Source: Aliivibrio salmonicida LFI1238
Lineage (GTDB): Bacteria; Pseudomonadota; Gammaproteobacteria; Enterobacterales; Vibrionaceae
Direction: 5' to 3'
Assembly (NCBI RefSeq): GCF_000196495.1
Contig: NC_011313.1
Span: forward strand, 992,001-1,056,000
Length of the DNA: 64,000 bases
The notes beneath the pieces were generated by a model that was not told the DNA's origin, did not search any database, and saw nothing but the letters and a program-made list of their open reading frames with translations. Of this stretch, positions 36,706-46,576 are shown piece after piece; within the stretch, counting starts at the first letter, position 1, and every line of letters begins with the position of its first letter. The translations under genes were made by a program, and so were the position numbers.

Positions 36706-37921
36706 GGGATTAGCCGTATGGGCACTGTTTATTTATTTGCTTCGAATGATAGGTATGCCTTGGAATAAATTCACACAAGGTTTTGCTTACATTGGCGGCG
36801 GATCTTGGTTGTTGTTTGTATGGGCTGGTTTATTAAACTATACGCCAATGGATTTATCTGGTGGTTCCGTCGTCCAATCTCCTCACATTCAATTACGACC
36901 GGCAAGTACCCAGATTAAAGGCACAGTCAAAACCATTTATATCAAACCAAATCAAGAAGTGAAGAAAGGTCAATTGGTGTATGAACTGGATGACGAGCTT
37001 TATCAAATCGCGCTTAATAAGGCGAATGTGTCACAAGAAGCCAGTGAAGTCGGTCTTGATGTAGCCAAACAAAATGTAAAACTCGCACACCAAGCAATTT
37101 CAGCATCTGAGAGTGACATTGTCGTAAGTCAAAAACAAATCGAATCTAAAAACCAAGATTTAAAATACAAACAAATCACGCTAAAACGCTACGTAGACCA
37201 AAATCGTAAAGTAAAAAATACGATTACACAAAGCGCATTAGATGAACAAGGCACGTTAGTTTCTATCGGTGAAATCGATGTTGCTAGTGCCGTTGCTCAA
37301 TTAGACAAAGCAAAATTAGCAAACGAAAAAGCGATTTTGGATTTAGACAATGCAAAATTCGGTGTAAAAGCCAAAGAAAGTGAATTGGCTAATGCGAAAG
37401 AAAACGTCACTCAAGCACAATGGAATTTAGACAATACGAAGATCTACGCGCCTGCTGATGGCTATGTGACCAACTTCATTCTTCGTGAAGGGCAATATGT
37501 CGGTACTGTTCCTCGTATGCAAATGTACACAAATGAAAAATATGTATTGATGCGAGTTAACCACCAAGCTATTCGTAATGTCAAAGTGGGTCGCCCTGCT
37601 GAATTTTCAAGTGCGGTTTACCCTGGTAAAGTATTCATCGCGGAAGTAGAAGGTATTATCGAAGCGACAGGAGAAGCACAAGCTAATTTACTTGGTCGTG
37701 AAACCAATGTTCGTCAAACCACAGGATTAAACGTCAATAACAAGCACCATTTTGTTCGTTTGAAACTTGAAGAAGGCGAAGGTTATGATATTCCTGTTGG
37801 GTCGGTTGGCTTAGCGTGGATCTCTGGAGAAAAACCCGTTGGCTTTATGGCTTTCTTAGATGTTATTCGAGGTATTATTATTCGAATGAAATCACAAATT
37901 TACTTCTTCTATTCTTTGTAA
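36698..37921 (+). CDS. HlyD/EmrA-family membrane fusion protein (YiaV-like)
   Basis: 407 residues: N-terminal membrane anchor (to about residue 50), biotinyl-lipoyl-like half motif IKGTVKTIYIKPNQEVKKGQL, a long alpha-helical hairpin (about 100-250), second lipoyl half (YAPADGYVTNFILREGQYVG) and a beta-barrel. Such adaptors link inner-membrane pumps to TolC. No pump gene adjoins; the small membrane protein upstream is presumably the partner. Confidence 0.85.
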   Translation: MLEGLAVWALFIYLLRMIGMPWNKFTQGFAYIGGGSWLLFVWAGLLNYTPMDLSGGSVVQSPHIQLRPASTQIKGTVKTIYIKPNQEVKKGQLVYELDDELYQIALNKANVSQEASEVGLDVAKQNVKLAHQAISASESDIVVSQKQIESKNQDLKYKQITLKRYVDQNRKVKNTITQSALDEQGTLVSIGEIDVASAVAQLDKAKLANEKAILDLDNAKFGVKAKESELANAKENVTQAQWNLDNTKIYAPADGYVTNFILREGQYVGTVPRMQMYTNEKYVLMRVNHQAIRNVKVGRPAEFSSAVYPGKVFIAEVEGIIEATGEAQANLLGRETNVRQTTGLNVNNKHHFVRLKLEEGEGYDIPVGSVGLAWISGEKPVGFMAFLDVIRGIIIRMKSQIYFFYSL

Positions 37922-37990
37922 ATTTCTCCCCTTTATGCTTTGTGGTTTATCTCTCTAAAATCACGAGGCTTTTTATTCTTAATAAAAATA

Positions 37991-38029
37991 AAAGGCCAAC
38001 CGGCTACAAATGACGGTTGGCCTTTTTTT
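37991..38029 (+). terminator. Rho-independent terminator
   Basis: AAAGGCCAACCG ... CGGTTGGCCTTTTTTT. Strong GC stem with T7, ending the membrane-fusion operon. The rest of the 433-base gap up to luxN holds only the small frame at 38259. Confidence 0.88.
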
Positions 38030-38258
38030 ATTTTATGCCACTAATTAACTGTTGTTGTGACTGGTTCTTCAATCTTGTCTCGTCCTGAAATGTGTTTACA
38101 CTTAGGACTTTAATTTGAAAAACAAAGAATTAACGAACCCAACACAATAGTGCAAAAAAGATCTGCTTTTATAATTGTTTATTCAATGTAGAGGTTATTT
38201 TCCAATAATAATGAGTCAGCCTTAAGTTAACTGGCATAGATTGTGCTTATATTTCAAA

Positions 38259-38342
38259 ATGATGTCCAACATATTCAGTCTCACTGATTTTATAGACTAT
38301 AAACGTGCGGTTCGTAAGAGCACAGAAAACACGATTCACTAA
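38259..38342 (+). CDS. Possible 27-codon small ORF directly upstream of luxN
   Basis: Two adjacent ATGs (38259, 38262) open a frame encoding MMSNIFSLTDFIDYKRAV and ending KSTENTIH, then TAA, 12 bases before the luxN ATG. In V. harveyi the same place is occupied by the autoinducer synthase gene luxM. This may be a remnant of luxM left by an internal deletion, a leader peptide, or chance; I cannot decide. Confidence 0.35.
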   Translation: MMSNIFSLTDFIDYKRAVRKSTENTIH

Positions 38343-38354
38343 AAGAGAGTCCAT

Positions 38355-39692
38355 ATGTTTGATTTCAACCTAAGCGCTATTTTATATGCCAAAGCAATAG
38401 TGCTTCTTACGACCGTTGTCGTGATGAGCATATGGTTACTTTACTATTGCTATAGTCTTAAAAAAAAGAACGCAGTGATCTTTGGTACACACCATATAAC
38501 TTACATCGCATACTCGGTCTGTATTATCGCTTGGATCAGTAGCAATGCCTATTTCCATACTGACTTATTACCTGAATTCGGAAATTCAGCCGCGGTATTT
38601 GCCGCAAAATTTGCCAACCTAGCTTCTTTCTTTGCCTTTGCCTTTGCTTACTACTTTTCTTGCCAGCTTGCAGCTGAACAACGCAAAGGTAAAGTCCACC
38701 TGTGGCAACAAGTGGTTTTTGTCAGCCTAACGGCCTATTCTCTCTATATCAATTTACACGCAGCTTTAACCATTGAACGCGTCGATATTACAGGCCCAAG
38801 TCAATTTGTTATCGAGTTTGGTCCTCATACATCCTACTTCTTCATTAGTCTGATAAGCTTGCTTTCACTTACATTGATCAACTTAATCTCAATGCGAACC
38901 AACAGCAGTAAGCTAACATTGGCTAAAACAAACTACATGATTGCTGGCATATTGGTGTTCATGCTTTCTACTGCAACCATTCACATTGCTATCACTTACT
39001 TCATGGGTGATTTTTCACTGACTTGGTTGCCACCAACACTCTCCATTAGTGAGATCTTATTTGTTGGTTATGCCCTGTTGACCTCTCGCTTCTACAGTAT
39101 CAAGTATCTCACTTACCTATGTCTCAATGCACTGTTGGTGTGTGCAATTTTAGCCCTACCTTTCGGCACAATATTTATTCCGCTTACCGACAGTAACCAA
39201 TGGTTAATGACAATACCAATCTGTGCGCTTATTGGCATTACCTGGCACCCACTCTACAAACGCGTGAGTCATTTCACCTCTTTTTTGATTTATGGAAGTA
39301 ATCAAACACCAGTTCAGAAAATTCTAGCATTAGAAGAAGATTTCAAACTATCGATTGATGATGGAATACGCCATTTAGGAAACCTATTACAAATCCCAAA
39401 CGACAAGCTGCGTCTCGTCAGCAGTAACTACAGTGAGATCTTCTACGAAGATTACCTTTCATCGAACAAATCCGTGATCTTGTTTGATGAGCTTTCAGAA
39501 GAATCGGATAACAAAGTTTCAACTAAACACTCAATGAGAACACTTTATGACAAGATGAATTCTAGCGACACAGCATTGGTCTTGCCTTTGTTCAGCCAAG
39601 GAAAATCGCTCACGCATTTATTAGTGTCGCCGCATAAGATCAATAAAAAATGTTCTCTTATGAAGAAATCTCTGCGCTACAGACCTTGTTAA
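38355..39692 (+). pseudogene. luxN: luxN (AHL-sensing hybrid kinase), N-terminal part before frameshift
   Basis: 445 codons that match the LuxN sensor: nine hydrophobic helices (to about residue 285; KFANLASFFAFAFAYYFS, GPHTSYFFIGLVS-like segment, FMGDFSLTWLPPTLSISE) and the linker up to ALVLPLFSQGKSLTHLL. The frame is lost at an A6 run (39645-39650): it continues as KCSLMKKSLRYRPC and stops, while the kinase resumes in the other frame at MFSYEEISALQTLL. It binds acyl-homoserine lactone in V. harveyi; the V. fischeri relative is AinR. No luxM or ainS synthase gene adjoins. Confidence 0.85.
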
Positions 39693-40933
39693 CTCAGATA
39701 CAAAGTACCATTGACGCAGATAAACGCATCCATCAAAGCCGTGCACTCGCTAATTCTATTGCTCATGAAATGCGTAATCCGCTTGCTCAAGTACAATTGT
39801 ATTTTGAATATTTAAAACGACACATTGATGATCAGGCACCAGTAAGACAGATCAAACTTGATATTGAGAATGGTCAAGCGGCAATTCAACGCGGACGACA
39901 GTTAATTGATATCATCTTGCGAGAAGTCAGTGATAGTTCGCCTATGCATGGCGCAATTTCCATGACCTCAATCCATAAAGCAGTGAATCAGGCAGTAAGT
40001 CATTACGGCTTTGAAAATGAAACTATTATTGAGAGAATTAGCCTACCACAACTCGCTGATTTTGTTGTAAAACTGAATGAAACCTTATTCAACTTCATTA
40101 TTTTTAATCTGATACGCAATGCGATCTACTATTTTGACTCCTATCCAAACAGTCAAATTGAAATTAGCACCAAAACAGACATCTATGAAAATGTTTTAAT
40201 ATTCCGAGATTCTGGCCCAGGTATTGATGAAACCATTTCTCATAAGATCTTCGATGACTTTTTCTCTTACCAAAAAAGCGGGGGTAGCGGCTTAGGGCTA
40301 GGATATTGCCAACGCGTAATGCGTTCATTTGGCGGCAGAGTTGAGTGTAAATCTAAGCTTGGTGAGTTTACTGAGTTCCACTTGTACTTCCCTGTTGTGC
40401 ACAATGCTCCAAAAGCAGAAACATTCCATACGTCTTATATCAACGACAGGATGCAAAACCAAACAAATAATGAACATAAAACCGAAACCAATATACAAAT
40501 AGAAAACCAAGCTCCCACAGTGCTCATCGTCGATGATAAAGAAGTACAACGGACACTTGTTCAAATCTATCTAAACCAACTTGGCGTTAATAGCTTACAA
40601 GCAAACAACGGTGAACATGCCGTAGAAATCGTTAAAATGAACCAGGTAGACTTGATCTTGATGGACGTACAAATGCCGATAATGAATGGCTTTGATGCGA
40701 GTAAAATAATTAAAGCGTATTCTCCCAAAACCCCCATCATTGCATTATCAGGGGAGTCAGGAGAGCGTGAACTAGATATGATTAACAATTTTATGGATGA
40801 CCGTCTAGATAAGCCAATCTCATTACATACACTGCGACGTGTACTCGACACTTGGTTGAATAGAGAAGCACCCGCCAACGCTTTTCAAGTGAAGAGTGGG
40901 GGTCTCCTCCTAAAATACGTTGACGATTTTTAA
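39650..40933 (+). pseudogene. luxN: luxN, C-terminal part: histidine kinase plus receiver
   Basis: 427 codons in the shifted frame. H-box ALANSIAHEMRNPLAQ, N-box NLIRNAIYYFDSYP, G-boxes DSGPGID and GGSGLGLGYCQRVMRSFGG, then a receiver domain (VLIVDDKEVQRTL; phosphoacceptor in LILMDVQMPIMNGFDAS; K in LDKPISL). This half could be translated on its own from ATG 39650, but it would lack the sensor. In family members phosphate flows to LuxU and LuxO. Confidence 0.85.
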
Positions 40934-40936
40934 TTG

Positions 40937-40968
40937 AAAGCTAAATGTGCGTGCACTTGGCTTTTTTT
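40937..40968 (+). terminator. Rho-independent terminator after luxN
   Basis: AAAGCTAAATGTGC and GCACTTGGCTTTTTTT, an imperfect stem with a T7 tail, just after the luxN stop. Confidence 0.65.
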
Positions 40969-41093
40969 ATACACTTGATTTGGTATCGTCATTCCCAAAC
41001 TTAAATGTGACGCATTTCATTATAGATTATTAAGTATTTAACGACTTACCATTATAAATCTGTCTTTTTACGGTTATTCAATGACCTCTAGTC

Positions 41094-41891
41094 TTAGCTA
41101 GAAAGGGTTTCTTTGATTTCATCAGAGCTAAAACCATGAGAATAAAGGTAGGCATACGCTTTGCTTTTTTCTTTTGATTTACTTAAATCAAAGCGTTTTT
41201 TATCCAATCTAGCTTGGCAGTTCTCGTAGAAATCAATGGTTCCATCCAATTCTAACTTTTCAATTTCTTCATCAAAATTCGATATATCAATCAGTTTTTG
41301 TTTTAGCTCTCGTTTGATAATTGACTTACCTTTTAGCTTACGAGCCAGCTTTTCTATTTCTTTTACAATGTCAGCTTTATCGGCTTTAATTTGCATTTTT
41401 GATGACAACGTTGACGCCACTGGGTGAGATTTTATCGCTTCTCGAACGTCTGCTGATTTAAACCCATATTTGGTTAAGGTTGCGTACAATTTATCACTAG
41501 AGAGTGACTCTAAATTCATATCCGCTAATCGATTATTAAGTAAAGTCACTTCGCAAATTTCATCGCGATTAGTCACATAAGCAATCGCCTCGTTAACAAT
41601 CGATTCATTGATCCCTTTTTCTCTCAACTTAGACAAAATGAACTGACTGCCTTTTTCAGAACTAAAAGCCATCTCAACAAATTTAATGGCAAAATCGTTA
41701 TCTGGTTTTAAATAACCGCGTTCAACTAAGTCATTCAGAACCGTATCAATCCATTCTTGATTATCCGTTTTCGCAATCAATTTCTTTCGTAATTCGTTTA
41801 TGGTTCGATCTTTAGCTTCAAGGTGATAAAAGGCGCTGCCATAGACATTATCAATGGTTTTAGCTGGCTTAACGGGACGTTGACTGAACAT
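41094..41891 (-). CDS. RecX-family protein, long paralog
   Basis: 265 residues. The RecX three-helix repeats are recognisable (AFYHLEAKDRTINELRKKL; VLNDLVERGYLKPDNDFAIKFVE; FILSKLREKGINESIVNEAI) and another set follows, so it is about 110 residues longer than usual RecX (about 150). RecX caps RecA filaments. No recA adjoins, so this is probably a second, divergent family member. Lysine-rich C-terminus. Confidence 0.7.
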   Translation of the reverse strand: MFSQRPVKPAKTIDNVYGSAFYHLEAKDRTINELRKKLIAKTDNQEWIDTVLNDLVERGYLKPDNDFAIKFVEMAFSSEKGSQFILSKLREKGINESIVNEAIAYVTNRDEICEVTLLNNRLADMNLESLSSDKLYATLTKYGFKSADVREAIKSHPVASTLSSKMQIKADKADIVKEIEKLARKLKGKSIIKRELKQKLIDISNFDEEIEKLELDGTIDFYENCQARLDKKRFDLSKSKEKSKAYAYLYSHGFSSDEIKETLSS

Positions 41892-41996
41892 GGTAACCTC
41901 TGACTTTGGTGAGCTAATGAGAACCGAATCTAACGTATCTCAAACTAAGATGCCATCTATTACGCTAATTACGTCATAGATGATGGTTAAGGGGAT

Positions 41997-43444
41997 TTAT
42001 TTACAGTGTTCCGCAATAATTTTAGCCAATGTCTTTATCCCGTTGTTCCATTTTTCATTATCGCGATAAGAGGCAAAGCTAATACGGATGCAATGCTTAA
42101 ATTGATCTTGAGTACAGAACATGGTTCCCGGTAGTACACTGATTTTTTCACCCAACGCTTGTTGGTAAATCTCTGTACCATCGGTTCCAAGCGGCAAGGT
42201 TAACCAACATAAAAAGCCCCCTCAGGTTGAGAAAGATAATAACGCTGCTTTACTTTCGCATAGCTATCCAGAGCTTCTGTTAATTGTTGATACACTCGCT
42301 TTTGATTACTTTTATAGCTGCGCTGTGCTCTATGGATATGCTGCTTATATTTGCCTTTTTTCAAGAAATCACTCACCGCAGATTGAATCAGATTTACACT
42401 GCCCATATTTTCAGACATCAATCGCTTTTCTACTTTGGCTTGATACTTCCCAGCGAGGATCCACCCGATCCGTAACCGTGAATCGAGAGTTTTAGATAAT
42501 GAATTACAATAAATCACTCGATCTTCGGTATCCAATTCTTTGAACGTTTTTACCGTCCCTTCATAAGATAACCCACCAAACACATCTTCTTCGATAAAAG
42601 GAATGCCCGTTGTCGCTTTTAATAAGGCTTTGCGAGCAGATTCAGATTGCGTATAACCCGTAGGATTATTATACGTAGGGTTGATTAAAATCGCCTTCAC
42701 ATCCCACGTTTTTATCGCTTGTTCTACTGCCTCAATATCTAACCCATAATTAAAATGGTTTGGAATCTCTATCACTTTTAATCCCAATGATTCAAGCAAT
42801 AACAATGAACCGAAATAGCAGGGAGAATCAACAAGAACAATGTCTCCAGGCTTTGTTAGCGCTTGCAAACTTAAACTGATGGCTTGCTGAGCACCGTGCG
42901 TAATCAACACGTCACGAGTCGATACAGAAATACCCAAATCCTGAGTGATGTTCGCAATGTATTTAAGTAAAGAGGCATTACCCGGAGGCATTTGATAGCA
43001 ACTTGGAATATTCGCTTGTTGACGGCTGTGACGGCCAATCTCTGCGTATAAAGTTCGTATCGCAGGGAAATCAATATCAGGATGAGCAGAGCCCATTGAT
43101 AATAAATTATGTTCATTCGGTTGACTTAAAATGGCCTTGCTAAGAGATAATAAATCAATGTCAGACGGCGCATTTAACGTCTTTGCTTGAAATTCTCGAT
43201 GAAAATTAATAGTTGCCACGGTATAGCCAGAGCGATCACGAGCTACCAACACCTGCTTTGCTTCAAGCTCTTCATAGGCTCGAATAACCGTGTTTTTTCC
43301 TACCGACAACGTTTCACTTAACTCTCGAATGGAGGGCAGTTTATCTCCTGAAAGATACAATCCTTTTTCAATACCTTGTAGAATATGCGCTTTCACTTGC
43401 TGGTATTTTTTCATCGTCCCTGCCTGATCCCCAATATAACCCAC
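41997..43444 (-). pseudogene. Frameshifted MocR-type (GntR-aminotransferase) regulator
   Basis: N-terminal winged HTH (IEKGLYLSGDKLPSIRELSETL, GKNTVIRAYEELEAKQVL) followed by a fold-type I PLP aminotransferase-like domain (INPTYNNPTGYT; PLP lysine in YCNSLSKTLDSRLRIGWIL). At the run of five C (42217-42221; G on the coding strand) the frame is lost after QPEGAFYVG; the other frame resumes with CWLTLPLGTDGTEIY and ends at 41997. One lost G (GAGGGGG from six G) explains it. Divergent from an EamA exporter at 43539, the usual MocR target layout. Confidence 0.85.
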
Positions 43445-43538
43445 AATCTGTACCCAATAAAATAAAGGAAACTGTCTCTTACCTCAATAGCTGTGCCTAG
43501 TTAAAGTACGCAAAAGACACCAATGAATAGGAATCCTC

Positions 43539-44426
43539 ATGCTAACTAAATACGTCCCTTTTATCTTCGTTGCCTTATGGAGTACTGGTTTTATCGGTGC
43601 TCAGTATGGACTACAGTTTGCAGAGCCTGCAACTTTCCTTCTTCTTAGAATGATCGCGAATATTATCATTTTCATTGCTCTGTTATTCATATTCAAATCT
43701 CACCTTCCAAGAGGAAAAGAAGCCATTCACTCTTTGATTGCTGGCGTATTAATTCATGGGTTCTATTTGGGTGGCACCTACCAAGCGATTTCTCTTGGCA
43801 TGTCGGCTGGCTTATGTGCGTTATTAGTGGGTATTCAGCCTATTCTTACCGCTGTATTGTTGGTTAATTTTGGTAAACAACGTTTACTTCCCCTGCAATG
43901 GGTCGGTCTATTCCTTGGCTTACTAGGGATCACGTTGGTACTGCAAGGTAACATGGAATGGCAAGACACAAGCAATCAATACACAGCGTATCTTTTTGCC
44001 TTCATTGCCTTAATTGGTATTACTTTTGGCACGTTATATCAAAAGAAATACTGCCAGAATTCAGATCTCATTGGCAGTATGGTGTGGCAATACAGCGCTG
44101 CCTCATTGGTTTTTTTACCTGTCGCGTTATTAAATGAAACGATGGTAGTGACATGGAATGCGCAATTCATTTTTGGATTAATGTGGTTAGTGTTAGTTGT
44201 CTCAGTTACGGCTATTCTATTGTTGCTTTATATGATCAAACAAGGTGATTCTTCAAGTGTGGCTTCTACCTTTTACCTCATTCCGCCAATGACGGCATTT
44301 CAAGCATGGATAATCTTTGGTGAACACTTTGATACGCAAGGGGCAGTAGGGTTCGCGCTTGCGGCTATTGCGGTCTATTTAGTAATAAGAAAACCCAAAG
44401 TACACTTAGTGGAAGCCATTAAATAA
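43539..44426 (+). CDS. EamA/DMT-family transporter (RhaT/YdcZ-like exporter)
   Basis: 295 residues, ten predicted helices in two EamA repeats: VPFIFVALWSTGFIGAQYGLQF near the start; second repeat from about residue 150 (YLFAFIALIGITFGTLYQKKY). Family members export amino acids or other metabolites. It is divergent from the broken MocR regulator (94-base gap), so control of the exporter is likely lost or altered. Confidence 0.85.
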   Translation: MLTKYVPFIFVALWSTGFIGAQYGLQFAEPATFLLLRMIANIIIFIALLFIFKSHLPRGKEAIHSLIAGVLIHGFYLGGTYQAISLGMSAGLCALLVGIQPILTAVLLVNFGKQRLLPLQWVGLFLGLLGITLVLQGNMEWQDTSNQYTAYLFAFIALIGITFGTLYQKKYCQNSDLIGSMVWQYSAASLVFLPVALLNETMVVTWNAQFIFGLMWLVLVVSVTAILLLLYMIKQGDSSSVASTFYLIPPMTAFQAWIIFGEHFDTQGAVGFALAAIAVYLVIRKPKVHLVEAIK

Positions 44427-44727
44427 ATTGGGATTTCTTGGCCGCGTTTGCTTTCTCTAATGAAGACAGCATTTGGTCCAATCGCTGAGGAGAAATCGCC
44501 GTTTTATGATAACTAACGGTCACATAATCATGTTGTTTAAATGGTGTGAAATTTGAATATTCAGTTCGGTGTTCATAATAGCTTTTTACGATTGAATCGA
44601 GTGACACGTAGCCAAAACGTTGGTAGGTTTTTTGTAGTCGGTCTGCAAACCGTTTGATTTTATAATTATTATTACTCATAAATGAACTGGTCATATTAAC
44701 GACCAAAGTACTCGTGCTGTTTAACAT
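44419..44727 (-). CDS. Hypothetical protein (102 aa) convergent with the EamA gene
   Basis: I do not recognise it. Basic, no signal peptide; the second half reads KQHDYVTVSYHKTAISPQRLD and looks like a globular small protein. The stop region overlaps the 3' end of the EamA gene by 8 bases. A start at an internal ATG (44694 or 44679) is also possible. Confidence 0.4.
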   Translation of the reverse strand: MLNSTSTLVVNMTSSFMSNNNYKIKRFADRLQKTYQRFGYVSLDSIVKSYYEHRTEYSNFTPFKQHDYVTVSYHKTAISPQRLDQMLSSLEKANAAKKSQFI

Positions 44728-44918
44728 GTCTCACTACTTTGCCATAAACCGATTAAGTAATGATTAGCACATAGAAACGAGATCCGAAACAAGGATGCTA
44801 AATAGAGGTTCTACCCTTTTGAAATACTGATAATTACCATCCATCCCTTTATTTACGGAACTTATCATGGTATTGCTACTCCATAGCAGTAAGCAACTTC
44901 AACAATGAAAGGCACAAA

Positions 44919-45629
44919 ATGACTTCTCTTGTTCATGTAAAGCACGTATCTAAACAATATTCTGACTCAAGTCAGCAAGCGATTAATGACATCAGCTTTG
45001 ATCTTAATGCAGGGCAAGTCTTAGGCTTACTCGGCCACAATGGGGCAGGAAAATCGACACTGATTAATGCCTTGCTCGGCGCACACCGCTATCAAGGTGA
45101 TATTCGCATTAATGGGTTACACCCCATCGACCAACATGCTGAGTTAATGCAACATCTTGCCTATATTTCAGATGTAAATGTCTTACCTGAATGGATGAGC
45201 GTAAAGCAATTATTAAAATACACCTCTGGTATTCACCCAAGTTTTGATATTGATAAAGCCACCGCCGTCTTAGCAAACACCGACATCCAATTAAAAAGCA
45301 CCATTAAAAGTCTATCTAAAGGCATGAAAGTACAAGTTCATTTAGCCATCGTGATAGCAACAAACACAAAAGTACTTATTTTAGATGAACCAACATTAGG
45401 CTTGGATTTATTATACCGAGATACCTTTTATCAACATTTAACGTCTTGGTTTAACGCCGGTGAACGCTGTCTGATTATTGCCAGTCATGAAGTGTCTGAA
45501 ATTGAGCACCTATTAACGGATGTTCTAATATTAAAGCAAGGCCGAATCGTGAAACAAGAAAACATGAATAACATTCCACAAGGCACGTTAGCCGAACTCT
45601 TTATCACGCTTCAAAAGGAGTCAATCTAA
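44919..45629 (+). CDS. ABC transporter ATP-binding protein (YtrB-like)
   Basis: 236 residues. Walker A GHNGAGKST (about 38-46), signature LSKGMKVQ, Walker B VLILDEPTLGLD and switch H in IASHEVSEI. The first gene of a two-gene exporter: its stop shares the last base with the permease start (45629). Typical for antimicrobial-peptide or drug exporters; no substrate can be assigned. Confidence 0.85.
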   Translation: MTSLVHVKHVSKQYSDSSQQAINDISFDLNAGQVLGLLGHNGAGKSTLINALLGAHRYQGDIRINGLHPIDQHAELMQHLAYISDVNVLPEWMSVKQLLKYTSGIHPSFDIDKATAVLANTDIQLKSTIKSLSKGMKVQVHLAIVIATNTKVLILDEPTLGLDLLYRDTFYQHLTSWFNAGERCLIIASHEVSEIEHLLTDVLILKQGRIVKQENMNNIPQGTLAELFITLQKESI

Positions 45630-46501
45630 TGCGTCCATCATTGTTTATGCTTGAAAAAGAATTCATTGAACACAAAACCGTTACCCGCGTGCCTTTATTC
45701 ATTTTGCTTTGCGGCGTGGCTCTTTTCATCAGTTTGATGATGAACACAAGCCTACAAGATAACTTATTTATTTCAGTTCAAACTCAGGGAGATTTCACGC
45801 CCTTTTCAACGGAGTTTTCTGATGACTTAGAAATGATGCTGAGTTTTGTGGCTGGTATTTTGTCGTTAGCGTTAACGACAACGTATTTCTCAAAAACACT
45901 CAGAAAGGAACGTAAAGAAGGCAGCTCTGCATTCTGGCGCAGTATGCCAATATCAAGCCAGTACACGCATGCCGTAAAACTGACGTTTGGTCTGATTGTC
46001 ATTCCGTTGATTTTCTCTTTACTCGTATTGATTGCGAATCTTTTCTTCTGGATCATTAGTTTATCAAGTGACACGGTTTTAGTGATGCTTCATGAACACA
46101 CGTCCTTCATCTCGATTATTGCTAACTGGCTGCAATTTATAGGGAGAATGATGTTAGTTAGCCTTGTAATGTTACCGATGGCAGCGTTAATCCTTAGCAT
46201 TTCACAAGTCAGTAATTCACCATTAATTGTTGTCTTTTTAGGAGGCTATGCACTCAAGATAATGTCTGCATGGATATTAGGATGGGACGGCATTGCACTA
46301 TTCTTAACACATACTTATAAGATACCAACAACAATTTTACTCTCGAACACACCACTAATGAGCTTTGCGCACGCAGGGATTGGCTTTCTAACGCTTTATT
46401 CACTGCTCGGTGCTATTGCGCTCTTTGTAAGTATCTCATTGTATCGTACAACTGAAATTTCTTGGCAATCACTAAATCCAACTTGGTTATTTAAAAGATA
46501 G
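45629..46501 (+). CDS. ABC transporter permease
   Basis: 290 residues with six hydrophobic segments (VPLFILLCGVALFISLMM; LSFVAGILSLALTTTYFS; LIVIPLIFSLLVLIANLFFWIISL and others). Pairs with the ATPase directly upstream, which starts within the same transcript. Unknown substrate. Confidence 0.8.
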   Translation: MRPSLFMLEKEFIEHKTVTRVPLFILLCGVALFISLMMNTSLQDNLFISVQTQGDFTPFSTEFSDDLEMMLSFVAGILSLALTTTYFSKTLRKERKEGSSAFWRSMPISSQYTHAVKLTFGLIVIPLIFSLLVLIANLFFWIISLSSDTVLVMLHEHTSFISIIANWLQFIGRMMLVSLVMLPMAALILSISQVSNSPLIVVFLGGYALKIMSAWILGWDGIALFLTHTYKIPTTILLSNTPLMSFAHAGIGFLTLYSLLGAIALFVSISLYRTTEISWQSLNPTWLFKR

Positions 46502-46532
46502 TTGATTAACTTCTACCAACGTACTCAAACAA

Positions 46533-46563
46533 AAATGGAGAGGCTAATTAGTCTCTCCATTTC
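46533..46563. terminator. Bidirectional rho-independent terminator
   Basis: AATGGAGAG ... CTCTCCATT with A and T runs on both sides. It separates the ABC transporter operon from the convergent EAL gene. Confidence 0.82.
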
Positions 46564-46576
46564 TATTTAGTCACTT

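Noticed and set aside
38355..40933. Programmed frameshift joining the two halves of luxN
   Set aside because: The A6 run could allow slippage, but intact homologues have one frame and no stimulatory structure is obvious; a decay lesion is simpler. Not excluded.
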